Shown here piece by piece: positions 8,248 to 17,219 of a stretch of DNA of 64,000 bases. Source of the DNA: Streptococcus vicugnae (GTDB lineage: Bacteria; Bacillota; Bacilli; Lactobacillales; Streptococcaceae); assembly GCF_016461705.1 (NCBI RefSeq), contig NZ_JAEMHW010000002.1, positions 124,001 to 188,000 on the forward strand, given 5' to 3'. Every line of letters begins with the position of its first letter. Within the stretch, counting starts at the first letter, position 1. The translations under genes and the position numbers were made by a program. The notes below the pieces were generated by a model. That model ran no database searches, was not told the DNA's origin, and was given only the letters and a program-made list of their open reading frames with translations.

Positions 8248-9126
8248 ATGATTAACGGAATTATTAATTTGAAAAAGGAAGCTGGGATGACAAGCCATGA
8301 TGCTGTCTTTAAGCTTCGTAAAATTTTACATGAAAAGAAAATCGGTCACGGTGGTACGCTAGATCCAGATGTTGTAGGAGTCTTACCAATTGCTGTCGGA
8401 AAAGCAACTCGTGTGATTGAATATATGACAGAAGCTGGAAAAGTATATCGTGGGCAAATCTGCCTAGGTTTTTCGACGACGACTGAAGATGCCAGCGGTG
8501 AACTAGTTGAGAAGTCACCAGTTAGCGAATTAAGTGAAGAAGAAGTTGACCTAGCACTTTCTCGTTTTATTGGTGAGATTACTCAGATTCCCCCAATGTA
8601 TTCAGCTGTTAAGGTTAATGGGAAGCGTCTATATGAATATGCTCGTGCCGGTCAAGAGGTCGAACGTCCAAAACGTCATGTGTCAATTTATGACTTTAAG
8701 CGCACAAGTCCATTAAATTTCAAGGATGAGTGTTGTTATTTTGATTTTGAAGTTGCATGTAGTAAAGGGACTTATATCAGAACCTTATCAGTAGACTTAG
8801 GAAAATCGCTTGGTTTTGCAAGTCATATGTCTTATTTAGAGCGCCAAGCGTCAGCAGGTCTTCAGTTGGAAGATGCACTTACCTTGTCTGAAATTGCTGA
8901 AAAAGTTGCTCAAGATGATTTTTCATTTCTTTTGCCAATTGAATATGGTGTTATGGACCTACCTCGTATTGATTTGACCGAGGAACAAGTTACAGAGATT
9001 TCATTTGGTCGTAAAATTGCTCTAGATAGAAACGAAGAACAATTGGCAGCTTTCTATCAAGACAAAGTAGTTGCTATTCTCATTCCACGTGCTGACCTAT
9101 ACAAACCAAATAAAGTGTTTATATAA
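8248..9126 (+). CDS. truB: tRNA pseudouridine(55) synthase TruB
   Basis: Converts U55 to pseudouridine in the T-loop of tRNAs. With the ATG at 8248 the protein is 292 residues and starts [18 protein letters not shown], the normal TruB N-terminus; the longer upstream frame would pass through the terminator and promoter. Catalytic Asp39 lies in GGTLDPD, and [13 protein letters not shown] and [15 protein letters not shown] are further family motifs. No Shine-Dalgarno is present before the ATG. The next gene, ribF, follows after 13 bp, the usual truB-ribF pair in Firmicutes. Confidence 0.93.
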   Translation: MINGIINLKKEAGMTSHDAVFKLRKILHEKKIGHGGTLDPDVVGVLPIAVGKATRVIEYMTEAGKVYRGQICLGFSTTTEDASGELVEKSPVSELSEEEVDLALSRFIGEITQIPPMYSAVKVNGKRLYEYARAGQEVERPKRHVSIYDFKRTSPLNFKDECCYFDFEVACSKGTYIRTLSVDLGKSLGFASHMSYLERQASAGLQLEDALTLSEIAEKVAQDDFSFLLPIEYGVMDLPRIDLTEEQVTEISFGRKIALDRNEEQLAAFYQDKVVAILIPRADLYKPNKVFI

Positions 9127-9139
9127 TAGAATGGAAAAA

Positions 9140-10072
9140 ATGAATATTCAACAAATAAAAGATGCTCGAGATATCAAACGTACTCGAGATAGTGTTTTAG
9201 TATTGGGATACTTTGATGGTCTTCACAAGGGCCACAAAGCTTTGTTTGATCAAGCGAGAGAAATTGCAAAACGTGATCAGTTGGAGTTAACTGTTTTGAC
9301 TTTCAATGAATCACCGCGTTTAGCTTTTGCTCGCTTTACACCTGAGTTATTATTGAATTTGACTTCACCAGAAAAACGTTATGAAAAATTTTCTGAATAT
9401 GGTGTAACTGATCTCTACTTAATTGATTTCACATCTGATTTTTCAAAAAAAACATCAAAAGAATTTCTTGAAACTTATATCAAAGCCTTACGCGCAAAAA
9501 CAATTGTTGTTGGCTTTGACTATAAATTCGGACATGATCGTAAAGATGCTAATGATTTGACAGAAATTTTTGATGGTCAAGTGATAGTAGTGCCAGAAGT
9601 TCAAGACGATGGTAAAAAGATTAGCTCAACTAGAATTCGTCAGGAAATTTTATTAGGGAATGTTTCTGAAGTTAATCGCCTTTTAGGCTATGAATTCTCA
9701 ATTAAAGGAATTGTGGTTCACGGAGATGCGCGTGGCCGTACAATTGGATTTCCAACAGCGAACTTAGCTGTTTTAGACCGAGTTTATCTTCCTGGTGATG
9801 GCGTTTATGTGTCAGATATCATTGTTTCAGGAAAACGCTACCGTTCAATGACAAGTATTGGTAAAAATGTCACATTTGGTGGTCAAGATTTACGACTTGA
9901 AGCAAATATTTTTGATTTTGATGAAGATATTTATGGAGAAACCGTCGAGATTATTTGGTTAGACAAGATTCGAGGCATGGAAAAATTCTCAGGAGCTGAT
10001 GAATTAGTTAAGCGCTTAAAAATTGATAAAGAAATTGCCCAAAATTGGGGAAAAAATAGAAAACTTTTTTAA
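9140..10072 (+). CDS. ribF: Bifunctional riboflavin kinase / FAD synthetase
   Basis: Makes FMN from riboflavin and then FAD. About 310 residues. The N-terminal FAD-synthetase half shows LGYFDGLHKGHKALF (HxGH-type nucleotidyl-transfer motif) and ISSTRIRQEI; the C-terminal riboflavin-kinase half shows GRTIGFPTANL and VYVSDIIVSGKRY. The start could be the ATG at 9131 or 9140; 9140 is chosen because the only weak purine ribosome site (GGAAAA) lies before it. Probably translated from the truB message. Confidence 0.92.
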   Translation: MNIQQIKDARDIKRTRDSVLVLGYFDGLHKGHKALFDQAREIAKRDQLELTVLTFNESPRLAFARFTPELLLNLTSPEKRYEKFSEYGVTDLYLIDFTSDFSKKTSKEFLETYIKALRAKTIVVGFDYKFGHDRKDANDLTEIFDGQVIVVPEVQDDGKKISSTRIRQEILLGNVSEVNRLLGYEFSIKGIVVHGDARGRTIGFPTANLAVLDRVYLPGDGVYVSDIIVSGKRYRSMTSIGKNVTFGGQDLRLEANIFDFDEDIYGETVEIIWLDKIRGMEKFSGADELVKRLKIDKEIAQNWGKNRKLF

Positions 10073-10114
10073 AATTTTGTATAATTAAGTTGAGAAGATT
10101 AGAGAGGTGGTTTT

Positions 10115-10519
10115 ATGATTACTTTATTTTTGTCACCAAGTTGTACAAGCTGCCGAAAAGCACGAGCTTGGCTTAATGAACACGATGTTAAATTTCAAGA
10201 ACACAATATCATTACCAGTCCTCTTAGTCGCGATGAATTAATGGCTATTTTGGCCTTTACAGAAAATGGAACAGAAGATATTATTTCAACTCGTTCAAAA
10301 GTATTCCAAAAGTTAGATATCGACCTTGACGAGTTATCAGTTTCAGAATTGATTGATTTAATTGCGAAAAATCCTGGCTTGCTTCGCCGTCCAATTATTT
10401 TGGACAACAAACGTATGCAAATCGGATTTAACGAAGATGAAATTCGTGCTTTTTTACCACGTGATTATCGTAAACAAGAACTACGTGATGCAACGATAAA
10501 AGCAGAAATTGAAGGATAG
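10115..10519 (+). CDS. spxA: Spx-family redox regulator (SpxA1 type)
   Basis: A 134-residue ArsC-fold regulator that binds the RNA polymerase alpha subunit and redirects transcription under oxidative stress. The redox switch CxxC is C10-C13 (PSCTSC). The RPI-like motif [10 protein letters not shown] and the C-terminal [18 protein letters not shown] match streptococcal SpxA1 closely. It sits 42 bp after ribF, with a TATAAT-like -10 at 10080 and an agagaggtgg ribosome site, so it may have its own promoter as well. The type 1 call rests on overall sequence and truB-ribF context. Confidence 0.9.
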   Translation: MITLFLSPSCTSCRKARAWLNEHDVKFQEHNIITSPLSRDELMAILAFTENGTEDIISTRSKVFQKLDIDLDELSVSELIDLIAKNPGLLRRPIILDNKRMQIGFNEDEIRAFLPRDYRKQELRDATIKAEIEG

Positions 10520-10613
10520 AATTAGAAAGGAATAACTTCTTAGTAAGAACTCTTGAATTCTCTTGATGTAGAGAGGAAAATAGGCTTTTCTCAGAAGTTT
10601 GGAAGATCTTTGT

Positions 10614-10889
10614 ATGAAAAATTACAGCTATCCACTTGATTTGTCTTGGAGCACTGAAGAGATAGCATCAGTGCTTCATTTTTTAAATCAGGTTGAAGCC
10701 GCATATGAAACAAAAGTTGCTGTCAGTGATTTATTAGATAGCTATGCAACATTTAAAACGATTGTTAAAAGTAAAGCACAAGAAAAACAAATTGATCGCG
10801 AATTTCAACAAAGCAGTGGCTACTCAACTTATCAAGCCGTAAAAGCTGCTAAAGCAAAGGAGAAAGGATACATTTCCCTTGGAAAATAA
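10614..10889 (+). CDS. UPF0223 family protein
   Basis: A 91-residue protein of the uncharacterised UPF0223 family: starts [17 protein letters not shown] and carries the conserved [21 protein letters not shown] and [12 protein letters not shown] blocks. An upstream TTG frame exists, but the ATG at 10614 gives the family start. Its 3' end overlaps the start of the inositol-monophosphatase-like gene by 11 bp, so the two are co-translated. Function is not known. Confidence 0.85.
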   Translation: MKNYSYPLDLSWSTEEIASVLHFLNQVEAAYETKVAVSDLLDSYATFKTIVKSKAQEKQIDREFQQSSGYSTYQAVKAAKAKEKGYISLGK

Positions 10890-11643
10890 GTTTCAATTTG
10901 CTAAAAAACTGATTCGTGAAGCGGGTGACTTTATCAAATCTAATATGGTTAACGAGCTTGAAATCGAAGAAAAAACACGCTTTGATGATTTGGTAACCAA
11001 TTTAGATAAAGAAACGCAGGAATTGTTAATCGCTAACATTAAACAAGTCTACCCTGATGATCATATTTTGGCTGAGGAAAATGGTGTGCATCATAATATC
11101 ACTGATGGCAATGTTTGGGTCTTAGACCCAATTGATGGAACAGTTAATTTTGTGGCGCAAGCTACACATTTCGCTGTCATGATTGCTTATTATGAGAATG
11201 GTATTGGTCAGTTTGGATTGATTTACGATGTAATGAATGATTTGTTGTATAGCGGTGGTGGCCAATTTGACGTTTGTGTGAATGACAAAAAATTATCACC
11301 ATTTAAAGATCGACCACTGAACCGTTTTTTGGTAGGCTGTAATGCTAACATGTTCGCAAGTAATTATCACGGCCTTCACGACATGATTGAGCAAACTTTA
11401 GGTGTTCGAGTCTATGGCGGTGCTGGTATCAGTATGGCTGCTGTCATGGCAGGGCAATTGTTGGCTTACTTTTCATACATTCAACCTTGGGACTACGCTG
11501 CAGCAAAGGTGATGGGTGAGAAGCTGGGGTATGTTTTACTGACGATAGAAGGGAAAGAGCCTGATTTTTCACAACGTCAGAAAGTCATGTTTGTTCCAAA
11601 AGCAAAATTATCAACGATACAAACTTATTTATCTAAAACCTAG
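10879..11643 (+). CDS. Inositol monophosphatase family protein (SuhB-like)
   Basis: A 254-residue Mg-dependent phosphatase of the IMPase/FBPase superfamily. Metal-site motifs are visible: EEN near residue 67 (ILAEENG), DPIDGTVNF near 85, and the C-terminal WDYAAAKVM near 207. It begins with TTG: the gagaaagga ribosome site is correctly spaced for it, and the next ATG would cut off the first helix. The true substrate (inositol-phosphate, NADP or another sugar phosphate) cannot be told from sequence. A terminator overlaps its stop codon. Confidence 0.85.
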   Translation: MENKFQFAKKLIREAGDFIKSNMVNELEIEEKTRFDDLVTNLDKETQELLIANIKQVYPDDHILAEENGVHHNITDGNVWVLDPIDGTVNFVAQATHFAVMIAYYENGIGQFGLIYDVMNDLLYSGGGQFDVCVNDKKLSPFKDRPLNRFLVGCNANMFASNYHGLHDMIEQTLGVRVYGGAGISMAAVMAGQLLAYFSYIQPWDYAAAKVMGEKLGYVLLTIEGKEPDFSQRQKVMFVPKAKLSTIQTYLSKT

Positions 11644-11660
11644 TATTTTTCTAGGTTTTT
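11635..11660 (+). terminator. Terminator overlapping the phosphatase stop codon
   Basis: AAACCTAG and CTAGGTTT arms around the stop codon, followed by a T-run. Confidence 0.8.
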
Positions 11661-11739
11661 CTTTTATATCTGTGATAAAATAGGAGTAATTTAATAGAAA
11701 ACGTTTTAATTAAATAATTTTTTTAAAAGGAGATTTTTT

Positions 11740-12564
11740 ATGATGAATTGGCTAATGACACAAAATGTTGTCCTTTTAGCCTTGTTAGCAGGTCTATTTA
11801 CATGGGGCTGTACCATTGTAGGGTCTGCTGTTGTCTTTTTCTTTACCAAAGTTAGTCGCAAATTACTTGATGTCATGATGGGGTTTGCTGCCGGAGTAAT
11901 GATTGCAGCGTCCTTTTGGTCTTTGCTTGACCCAGCACTTTCTTATGCTAAGGCTGATTATGGTAATTTTGCTTGGGTACCTGCAGCAGTTGGCTTTTTA
12001 TTAGGTGGTTTTAGTCTTCGTTTGATTGATGCCCTTGTCCCACACTTACACTTGGGGTTAGAAGTGTCTGAAGCTGAAGGGATTCAACCAAAGAAAAAAC
12101 TATCAAAAACAGCTCTTCTCTTTTTAGCGATTACTATTCATAATTTTCCAGAAGGTCTAGCGGTCGGTGTTACTTTTGGAGCTTTGGCTTCTGGTAATAT
12201 GACTAGTTCGGCACTTATTGGTGCTATTGGTCTTGCTATTGGGATTGGTTTGCAAAATATCCCTGAAGGTGCTGCGTTGTCGATTCCGATTCGAGCTGAT
12301 GGCAGTTCACGGTTGCGAGCTTTCTTCTTGGGGTCAATGTCAGCAATTGTTGAACCTATTGGAGCTGTTTTAGGAGCAGCGCTAGTGATTATTATGCTAC
12401 AAATTATTCCGTATGCTCTGGCCTATGCAGCTGGTGCCATGATTTTCGTTGTTGTTGAAGAGTTGATTCCTGAATCACAGACGAATGGGAATACTGATAT
12501 GGCAACTCTTGGATTAATGGTTGGGTTTGTTATCATGATGGTGATGGATGTGGCATTAGGCTAA
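11740..12564 (+). CDS. ZIP family divalent metal transporter
   Basis: A 274-residue membrane protein with about eight hydrophobic segments. The paired metal-pathway motifs of the ZIP/ZupT family are clear: TIHNFPEGLAVGV near residue 140 and GLQNIPEGAALSIP near 172, and a third helix near VVVEELIPES. It likely imports Zn, Fe or Mn; the specificity is not deducible. Monocistronic: terminators lie on both sides. An extended -10 (TGATAAAAT) lies near 11671, and a palindromic AAAACGTTTT (11698-11707) lies between it and the start, possibly an operator. Confidence 0.88.
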   Translation: MMNWLMTQNVVLLALLAGLFTWGCTIVGSAVVFFFTKVSRKLLDVMMGFAAGVMIAASFWSLLDPALSYAKADYGNFAWVPAAVGFLLGGFSLRLIDALVPHLHLGLEVSEAEGIQPKKKLSKTALLFLAITIHNFPEGLAVGVTFGALASGNMTSSALIGAIGLAIGIGLQNIPEGAALSIPIRADGSSRLRAFFLGSMSAIVEPIGAVLGAALVIIMLQIIPYALAYAAGAMIFVVVEELIPESQTNGNTDMATLGLMVGFVIMMVMDVALG

Positions 12565-12577
12565 TCACTTTATATTC

Positions 12578-12615
12578 AAAAAGAGGTTGAGGTAAAATTT
12601 CTCAATCTCTTTTTT
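12578..12615 (+). terminator. Terminator after the ZIP transporter
   Basis: AAAGAGGTTGAG and CTCAATCTCTTT arms with a T-run. Confidence 0.85.
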
Positions 12616-12683
12616 GGCGTGCAAATTATTTGAAACAGTTTTCAAAATTTATTAAAATGGAGAAAAAAGAAAAAGGTGACCAT

Positions 12684-13010
12684 ATGGCAATTACAGTTAA
12701 TTTGTATTATAAAGGTGCAAACGGCAGTGCTAGACAGTTTGTGGAAGAAATGGAAAAATCTGGTATAGCAGATGCTATTCGTGCTGAAAAAGGTAATTTA
12801 CGTTATGACTATTTCTTTCCGGCTAAAGAAACTGAGACAGTTTTATTGATTGATAGTTGGGAAAATCAAGAAGCCCTTGATATTCACCATGCTTCACCAA
12901 TGATGACTACTTTAGCGAAATTGCGCGATAAATATGATTTGCATATGACAGTTGAACGTTATATTTCAGATAATAGTGACGTTGATGACAGTGCTTTTAT
13001 TCGCCATTAA
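12684..13010 (+). CDS. Antibiotic biosynthesis monooxygenase (ABM) domain protein
   Basis: A 108-residue single ABM/quinol-monooxygenase domain: MAITVNLYYKG, LRYDYFFPAKETETVLLIDSW, then QEALDIHHASPMM with the conserved His. The ATG at 12684 has a clear aaaggtga ribosome site, so the longer upstream frame is not used. It heads a tight run with a thioredoxin-like gene (46 bp later) and glutathione reductase. This context suggests a redox-linked oxygenase or heme-handling role, which is inference. Confidence 0.8.
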   Translation: MAITVNLYYKGANGSARQFVEEMEKSGIADAIRAEKGNLRYDYFFPAKETETVLLIDSWENQEALDIHHASPMMTTLAKLRDKYDLHMTVERYISDNSDVDDSAFIRH

Positions 13011-13056
13011 TTTATCAATTACATCGATTATTAAGTTTTCTACAGGGGGTATTCAG

Positions 13057-13389
13057 ATGACATCATTTGCATCATTTTTTACAGAAATTACTGCACAAGA
13101 AGCTAAAAAGTGTTTAGAAGTAGCAGAAGGTTTTATTCTCTTTATTGGTCGCCCTAGTTGTCCATATTGTCGCCGCTTTGAACCGAAGTTAACTCAAGTT
13201 GCTAAAGATAATCAACTTACTGTTTACTTTATAAATAGTGAAGCAGTCGATTCTGATATTCAAGACTTAAGAACAGCATATGATGTTCCAACAGTACCAG
13301 GATTATTAGTTGCCAAAGCTGGTCATGTTAAAGTGGTGTGTGATTCGTCGTTGTCAGAAGAAGCAATTTTAGATTTTATCAAAAATTAG
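13057..13389 (+). CDS. Thioredoxin-like protein (Bta-type)
   Basis: A 110-residue thioredoxin fold with the active site PSCPYC near residue 30 and the cis-proline VPTVPGLL near 88. It starts at the ATG at 13057 behind a cagggggt ribosome site; the earlier in-frame start lies inside the previous gene. Streptococcal relatives are often annotated as bacteriocin transport accessory (Bta) proteins. Its placement 13 bp before glutathione reductase suggests general disulfide reduction. The SCPYC variant differs from the classic WCGPC of TrxA. Confidence 0.83.
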   Translation: MTSFASFFTEITAQEAKKCLEVAEGFILFIGRPSCPYCRRFEPKLTQVAKDNQLTVYFINSEAVDSDIQDLRTAYDVPTVPGLLVAKAGHVKVVCDSSLSEEAILDFIKN

Positions 13390-13402
13390 ATTTGGAGAAT
13401 AT

Positions 13403-14758
13403 ATGGACGTTAAGCAATATGACTATATTGTTATTGGCGGTGGTTCTGGTGGGATTGCTTCAGCTAATCGCGCAGCCATGCATGGTGCTAAGGTGATTCT
13501 TTTTGAAGCGAAAGAAGTTGGTGGTACTTGTGTCAATTTAGGATGTGTTCCTAAAAAAGTGATGTGGTACGGGGCTCAGGTCGCTGAGACGATTCAGACA
13601 TACGCTAGCGAATATGGTTTTCACACGGCTGATACTACCTTTGATTTCAAAACTTTAAAAGCTAATCGCGAGGCTTATATTGACCGTATTCATGGCTCTT
13701 ATGAACGCGGATTTGATAACAATGGTGTTGAGCGTGTTTATGACTATGCTAATTTTGTTGATTCTCATACGGTTGAAGTTGCTGGTCAATACTATACAGC
13801 TCCGCATATTTTGATTGCGACTGGTGGTCATGCTCTTTATCCTGATATTCCAGGTGCTGAATACGGCATGATTTCAGATGACTTTTTTGCCTTAGACAGT
13901 CTTCCAAATAGCGTTGCTGTTGTTGGAGCTGGCTACATTGCTGTTGAACTTGCCGGAGTCTTACATACACTTGGTTCAAAGACGGACCTTTTTGTTCGTA
14001 ATGAACGACCACTTCGTACGTTTGATAAAGAAATTGTTGAATCCCTTGTTAAATACATGGCCGAAAGTGGTCCACAATTACATACGCACTCAATTCCAAA
14101 AGAAGTTATTAAAAATGATGATGACTCTTTGACGTTAATTTTAGAAAATGGCGAATCTTACACGGTAGACGCTATCATTTGGGCAATTGGCCGTAAAGCA
14201 AATGTGAGTGGATTCGGACTTGAAAAAACAGGAGTAGAATTAACCAAAGAAGGTTTCATTAAAACAGATGCCTATGAAAACACCTCTGTTGACGGTATTT
14301 ACGCTCTAGGAGATGTTAATGGCAAACTTGAATTAACGCCAGTAGCAGTTAAGGCAGGAAGACAATTATCAGAGCGTCTTTTTAACAACAAACCAAATGC
14401 AAAAATGGATTATAAAGACGTTGCCACAGTCATTTTTAGCCATCCAGCGATTGGTTCTATTGGCTATTCGGAAGAAAAAGCTACTGAAGTATTTGGAGCA
14501 GATAAGATTAAAGTTTATCGCTCAACTTTTACGCCCATGTATACTGCTCTAGGTAATCATCGCCAACCAAGTAAAATGAAATTGGTTACTCTAGGTGAGG
14601 ATGAGAAAATTATTGGTTTGCACGGTATAGGCTACGGTGTTGATGAAATGATTCAAGGCTTCTCAGTTGCTATCAAAATGGGAGCTACTAAAGAGGATTT
14701 TGATAATACGGTAGCCATTCATCCAACAGGAGCCGAAGAATTTGTGACGATGAGATAG
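13403..14758 (+). CDS. gor: Glutathione-disulfide reductase
   Basis: Reduces oxidised glutathione with NADPH. It is 451 residues, as usual. The FAD motif GGGSGGIASA is at residues 12-21, the redox disulfide C43-C48 in GGTCVNLGCVPKK, the NADPH motif VVGAGYIAVELAGVL near 170, ALGDVNG near 295, and the C-terminal catalytic His-Glu pair in HPTGAEE. It ends the ABM-thioredoxin-gor run and is followed by a terminator. Confidence 0.95.
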   Translation: MDVKQYDYIVIGGGSGGIASANRAAMHGAKVILFEAKEVGGTCVNLGCVPKKVMWYGAQVAETIQTYASEYGFHTADTTFDFKTLKANREAYIDRIHGSYERGFDNNGVERVYDYANFVDSHTVEVAGQYYTAPHILIATGGHALYPDIPGAEYGMISDDFFALDSLPNSVAVVGAGYIAVELAGVLHTLGSKTDLFVRNERPLRTFDKEIVESLVKYMAESGPQLHTHSIPKEVIKNDDDSLTLILENGESYTVDAIIWAIGRKANVSGFGLEKTGVELTKEGFIKTDAYENTSVDGIYALGDVNGKLELTPVAVKAGRQLSERLFNNKPNAKMDYKDVATVIFSHPAIGSIGYSEEKATEVFGADKIKVYRSTFTPMYTALGNHRQPSKMKLVTLGEDEKIIGLHGIGYGVDEMIQGFSVAIKMGATKEDFDNTVAIHPTGAEEFVTMR

Positions 14759-14781
14759 ATTTAAAATTTTTATAAACAAAC

Positions 14782-14813
14782 AAAGCAGTTCGAATATAAG
14801 AACTGCTTTTTAT
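14782..14813 (+). terminator. Terminator after gor
   Basis: AAAGCAGTTC and GAACTGCTTT arms with an 8-base loop and a T-rich tail. Confidence 0.88.
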
Positions 14814-14856
14814 TGACTAAATTGCTGATTAAATCAGTCATATGCTTGTCTTAAAG

Positions 14857-14885
14857 TTGTAAAACACATGTGAAATTGTTATCAT
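14857..14885 (+). promoter_or_regulatory. rsmF promoter giving a leaderless message
   Basis: -35 TTGTAA (14857-14862), 17-bp spacer, -10 TATCAT (14880-14885) preceded by a TG. The ATG is at 14892, six bases beyond the -10, so the start site and start codon should coincide. No ribosome site is present. Confidence 0.6.
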
Positions 14886-14891
14886 ATAAGT

Positions 14892-16202
14892 ATGAAATTA
14901 CCTGATAAATTTATTGAAAAATACCGTAATCTTCTTGGACAAGAAGCAGATGATTTCTTTGCAACTTTTGATCAAGAAGCTGTTTCTGGATTTCGTGTAA
15001 ATCCTCTTAAAAATGCTCAGCAGACTTTTGAATCACCGATTCCTGACACTCCGTGGGGCCACTATGGAAAAGTATCAGGTAAGTCACCTGAACATGTATC
15101 AGGACTGGTTTATTCTCAAGAACCTGCTGCTCAGATGGTTGCTCAAGTAGCAGCACCCAAGGAAAACATGCGAGTACTTGATTTAGCTGCAGCACCTGGT
15201 GGAAAATCAACTCACCTTCTCAGTTATATGAACAATACTGGTGTTCTAGTCAGCAATGAGATTTCTAACAAGCGCAGTAAAATCCTTGTTGAGAATGTCG
15301 AACGATTTGGTGCAAAAAATGTTGTGGTGACCAATGAAAGCTCAGATAGATTAGCAAAAGTTTTCAAAGAGTACTTTGACTTGATTGTCTTTGATGGTCC
15401 TTGTTCTGGAGAAGGAATGTTCCGAAAAGACCCTTCAGCGACACAATATTGGCATGAAGGATATCCAGCTGAATGTGCCAGTCTCCAAAAGGAAATCTTA
15501 GAAGAAGCAATGAAAATGCTTGCTCCAGGTGGTACACTTGTTTATTCAACATGCACATGGTCTCCTGAGGAAAATGAAGGGGTGGTAAATTGGTTACTAT
15601 CAGAATACGACAACCTTGAGCTTGTTCCGATTGAGAAAATCAACGGGATGGCTGAAGGAATTAACATGCCAGAAGTTGCTCGTATGTATCCTCATCGATT
15701 CAAAGGTGAAGGGCAGTTTGTTGCAAAACTTCGAGACACGCGTGAACCTGTTCAACGAAAAGTCAAAGCTGTTAAATCGAACTTAACCAAAGATCAACAA
15801 AAATTGTGGCAAGATTTTGCGAAAAAACATCTTAAGCTTGACTTAAAAGGGCTTCTTCAAACCTTTGGTGATAATCTTTATTTACTGCCTGAAGGATTAC
15901 CAGATTTGGGAAAATTGAAAATTGCTCGCAATGGACTTCATCTTGGAACATTTAAGAAAAATCGCTTCGAACCATCCTTTGCATTAGGACTGGCTCTTTC
16001 ACCAAATGACGTAGAACAGTTTGTAGAAATTGATATAGAACAGTTCAAGGTTTATGTTACAGGAAATGTCATAAACTTAGAACAAAGCTTAAAAAATGGC
16101 TGGTATTTAGTTTCGATAAACGGCAACGGCATAGGTTTTGCAAAAATTACTGGAAATATTCTGAAAAATTACTTTCCAAAAGGACTTCGCTTTAATCCAT
16201 AA
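14892..16202 (+). CDS. rsmF: 16S rRNA (cytosine-C5)-methyltransferase, RsmF/NOP2 family
   Basis: A 436-residue SAM-dependent RNA m5C methyltransferase. The N-terminus MKLPDKFIEKYRNLLG is followed by the SAM motif LDLAAAPGGKSTHL near residue 98, the catalytic motifs DGPCSGEGMFRKDP and YSTCTWSPEENE (two active cysteines), and a C-terminal RNA-binding/PUA-like extension (about 290-436). The exact rRNA position modified is by family analogy. No Shine-Dalgarno precedes the ATG. Confidence 0.9.
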   Translation: MKLPDKFIEKYRNLLGQEADDFFATFDQEAVSGFRVNPLKNAQQTFESPIPDTPWGHYGKVSGKSPEHVSGLVYSQEPAAQMVAQVAAPKENMRVLDLAAAPGGKSTHLLSYMNNTGVLVSNEISNKRSKILVENVERFGAKNVVVTNESSDRLAKVFKEYFDLIVFDGPCSGEGMFRKDPSATQYWHEGYPAECASLQKEILEEAMKMLAPGGTLVYSTCTWSPEENEGVVNWLLSEYDNLELVPIEKINGMAEGINMPEVARMYPHRFKGEGQFVAKLRDTREPVQRKVKAVKSNLTKDQQKLWQDFAKKHLKLDLKGLLQTFGDNLYLLPEGLPDLGKLKIARNGLHLGTFKKNRFEPSFALGLALSPNDVEQFVEIDIEQFKVYVTGNVINLEQSLKNGWYLVSINGNGIGFAKITGNILKNYFPKGLRFNP

Positions 16203-16343
16203 ACTGTTATAGGTACAATTTTTGAGTGACATAGGTTGAAAACCACTTTTCAAGGTTTCAGTGATGTGATACTATTTCCTTGTGAGGTATTTGTAACACT
16301 TCATGTTAATTACTTTTTATTTTCAAATAAGTAGGAATCGCAA

Positions 16344-17210
16344 ATGAAAAAAATGAAAATTCTTAGCTTTTTATTGCTAGTTACCTCAGTTACCTTTGCA
16401 CTGTCTGGCTGCGCAAGCTGGATTGATAAAGGTCAGTCGATTACAAGTGTCGGATCGACAGCTTTGCAACCATTGGTAGAAGCTGCCGCAGATGAATTTG
16501 GATCGACTAATGTTGGAAAAACAGTCAATGTCCAAGGTGGTGGATCTGGTACAGGTCTTTCACAAGTTCAGTCAGGGGCTGTTCAAATTGGTAACAGCGA
16601 TGTTTTCGCGGAAGAAAAAGAAGGTATTAATGCTGATAAGTTGGTTGATCACCAAGTAGCAGTAGCAGGACTTGCGGTTATTGTTAACAAGAAAGTTTCA
16701 GTTAACAATCTAACGACAGATCAGTTACATCAAATCTTTACTGGTAAGATTACGAACTGGAAAGAAGTTGGTGGTCCGGATTTAGCCGTTTCTATTATCA
16801 ACCGTGCTGCAAGTTCAGGTTCTCGTGCGACCTTTGATAGTGTTATCATGAAAGGTGATCCGGCTATTCAAAGTCAAGAGCAAGACTCAAATGGTATGGT
16901 TAAATCTATTGTTTCGCAGACTCCAGGAGCTATTTCTTATCTTGCTTTTGCCTATGTAGATAGTTCCGTTAAGATAATTCGTTTGAACGGCTACAAACCA
17001 ACTGCTGAAAATGTAACAAAAAATAACTGGCCACTCTGGTCTTATGAACATATGTATACGAAAGGTAAACCAACTGGTTTGACTAAAGAATTTTTGGACT
17101 ACGTCATGAGTGATGATGTCCAAAAAGGTGTCGTTGAACAGATGGGGTATATTTCAGTTAACGATATGAAAGTTACCAAATCAGCAGATGGCACTGTTAC
17201 AGCAAAATAA
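16344..17210 (+). CDS. pstS: Phosphate ABC transporter substrate-binding lipoprotein PstS
   Basis: Surface lipoprotein that captures phosphate. It has a lipobox ending LSGC (C23) after a 22-residue signal; then [28 protein letters not shown] and [13 protein letters not shown] form the phosphate pocket. 288 residues. First gene of pstSCAB1B2-phoU. The 141-bp upstream gap holds an imperfect hairpin (about 16238-16262) but no promoter or Pho box could be named with confidence. Confidence 0.95.
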   Translation: MKKMKILSFLLLVTSVTFALSGCASWIDKGQSITSVGSTALQPLVEAAADEFGSTNVGKTVNVQGGGSGTGLSQVQSGAVQIGNSDVFAEEKEGINADKLVDHQVAVAGLAVIVNKKVSVNNLTTDQLHQIFTGKITNWKEVGGPDLAVSIINRAASSGSRATFDSVIMKGDPAIQSQEQDSNGMVKSIVSQTPGAISYLAFAYVDSSVKIIRLNGYKPTAENVTKNNWPLWSYEHMYTKGKPTGLTKEFLDYVMSDDVQKGVVEQMGYISVNDMKVTKSADGTVTAK

Positions 17211-17219
17211 GGAGATACT

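Noticed and set aside
9098..9131. TATAAT at 9122 as a leaderless ribF promoter
   Set aside because: No -35 element at 16-19 bp, and ribF is 13 bp from truB in a conserved operon pair.
10520..10613. Long imperfect inverted repeat AACTTCT...AGAAGTT between spxA and the UPF0223 gene
   Set aside because: Arms are short and widely spaced without a T-run, so it is not called as a terminator or regulatory element.
11696..11709. cre site before the ZIP transporter gene
   Set aside because: AGAAAACGTTTTAA differs from the cre consensus at two conserved outer positions.
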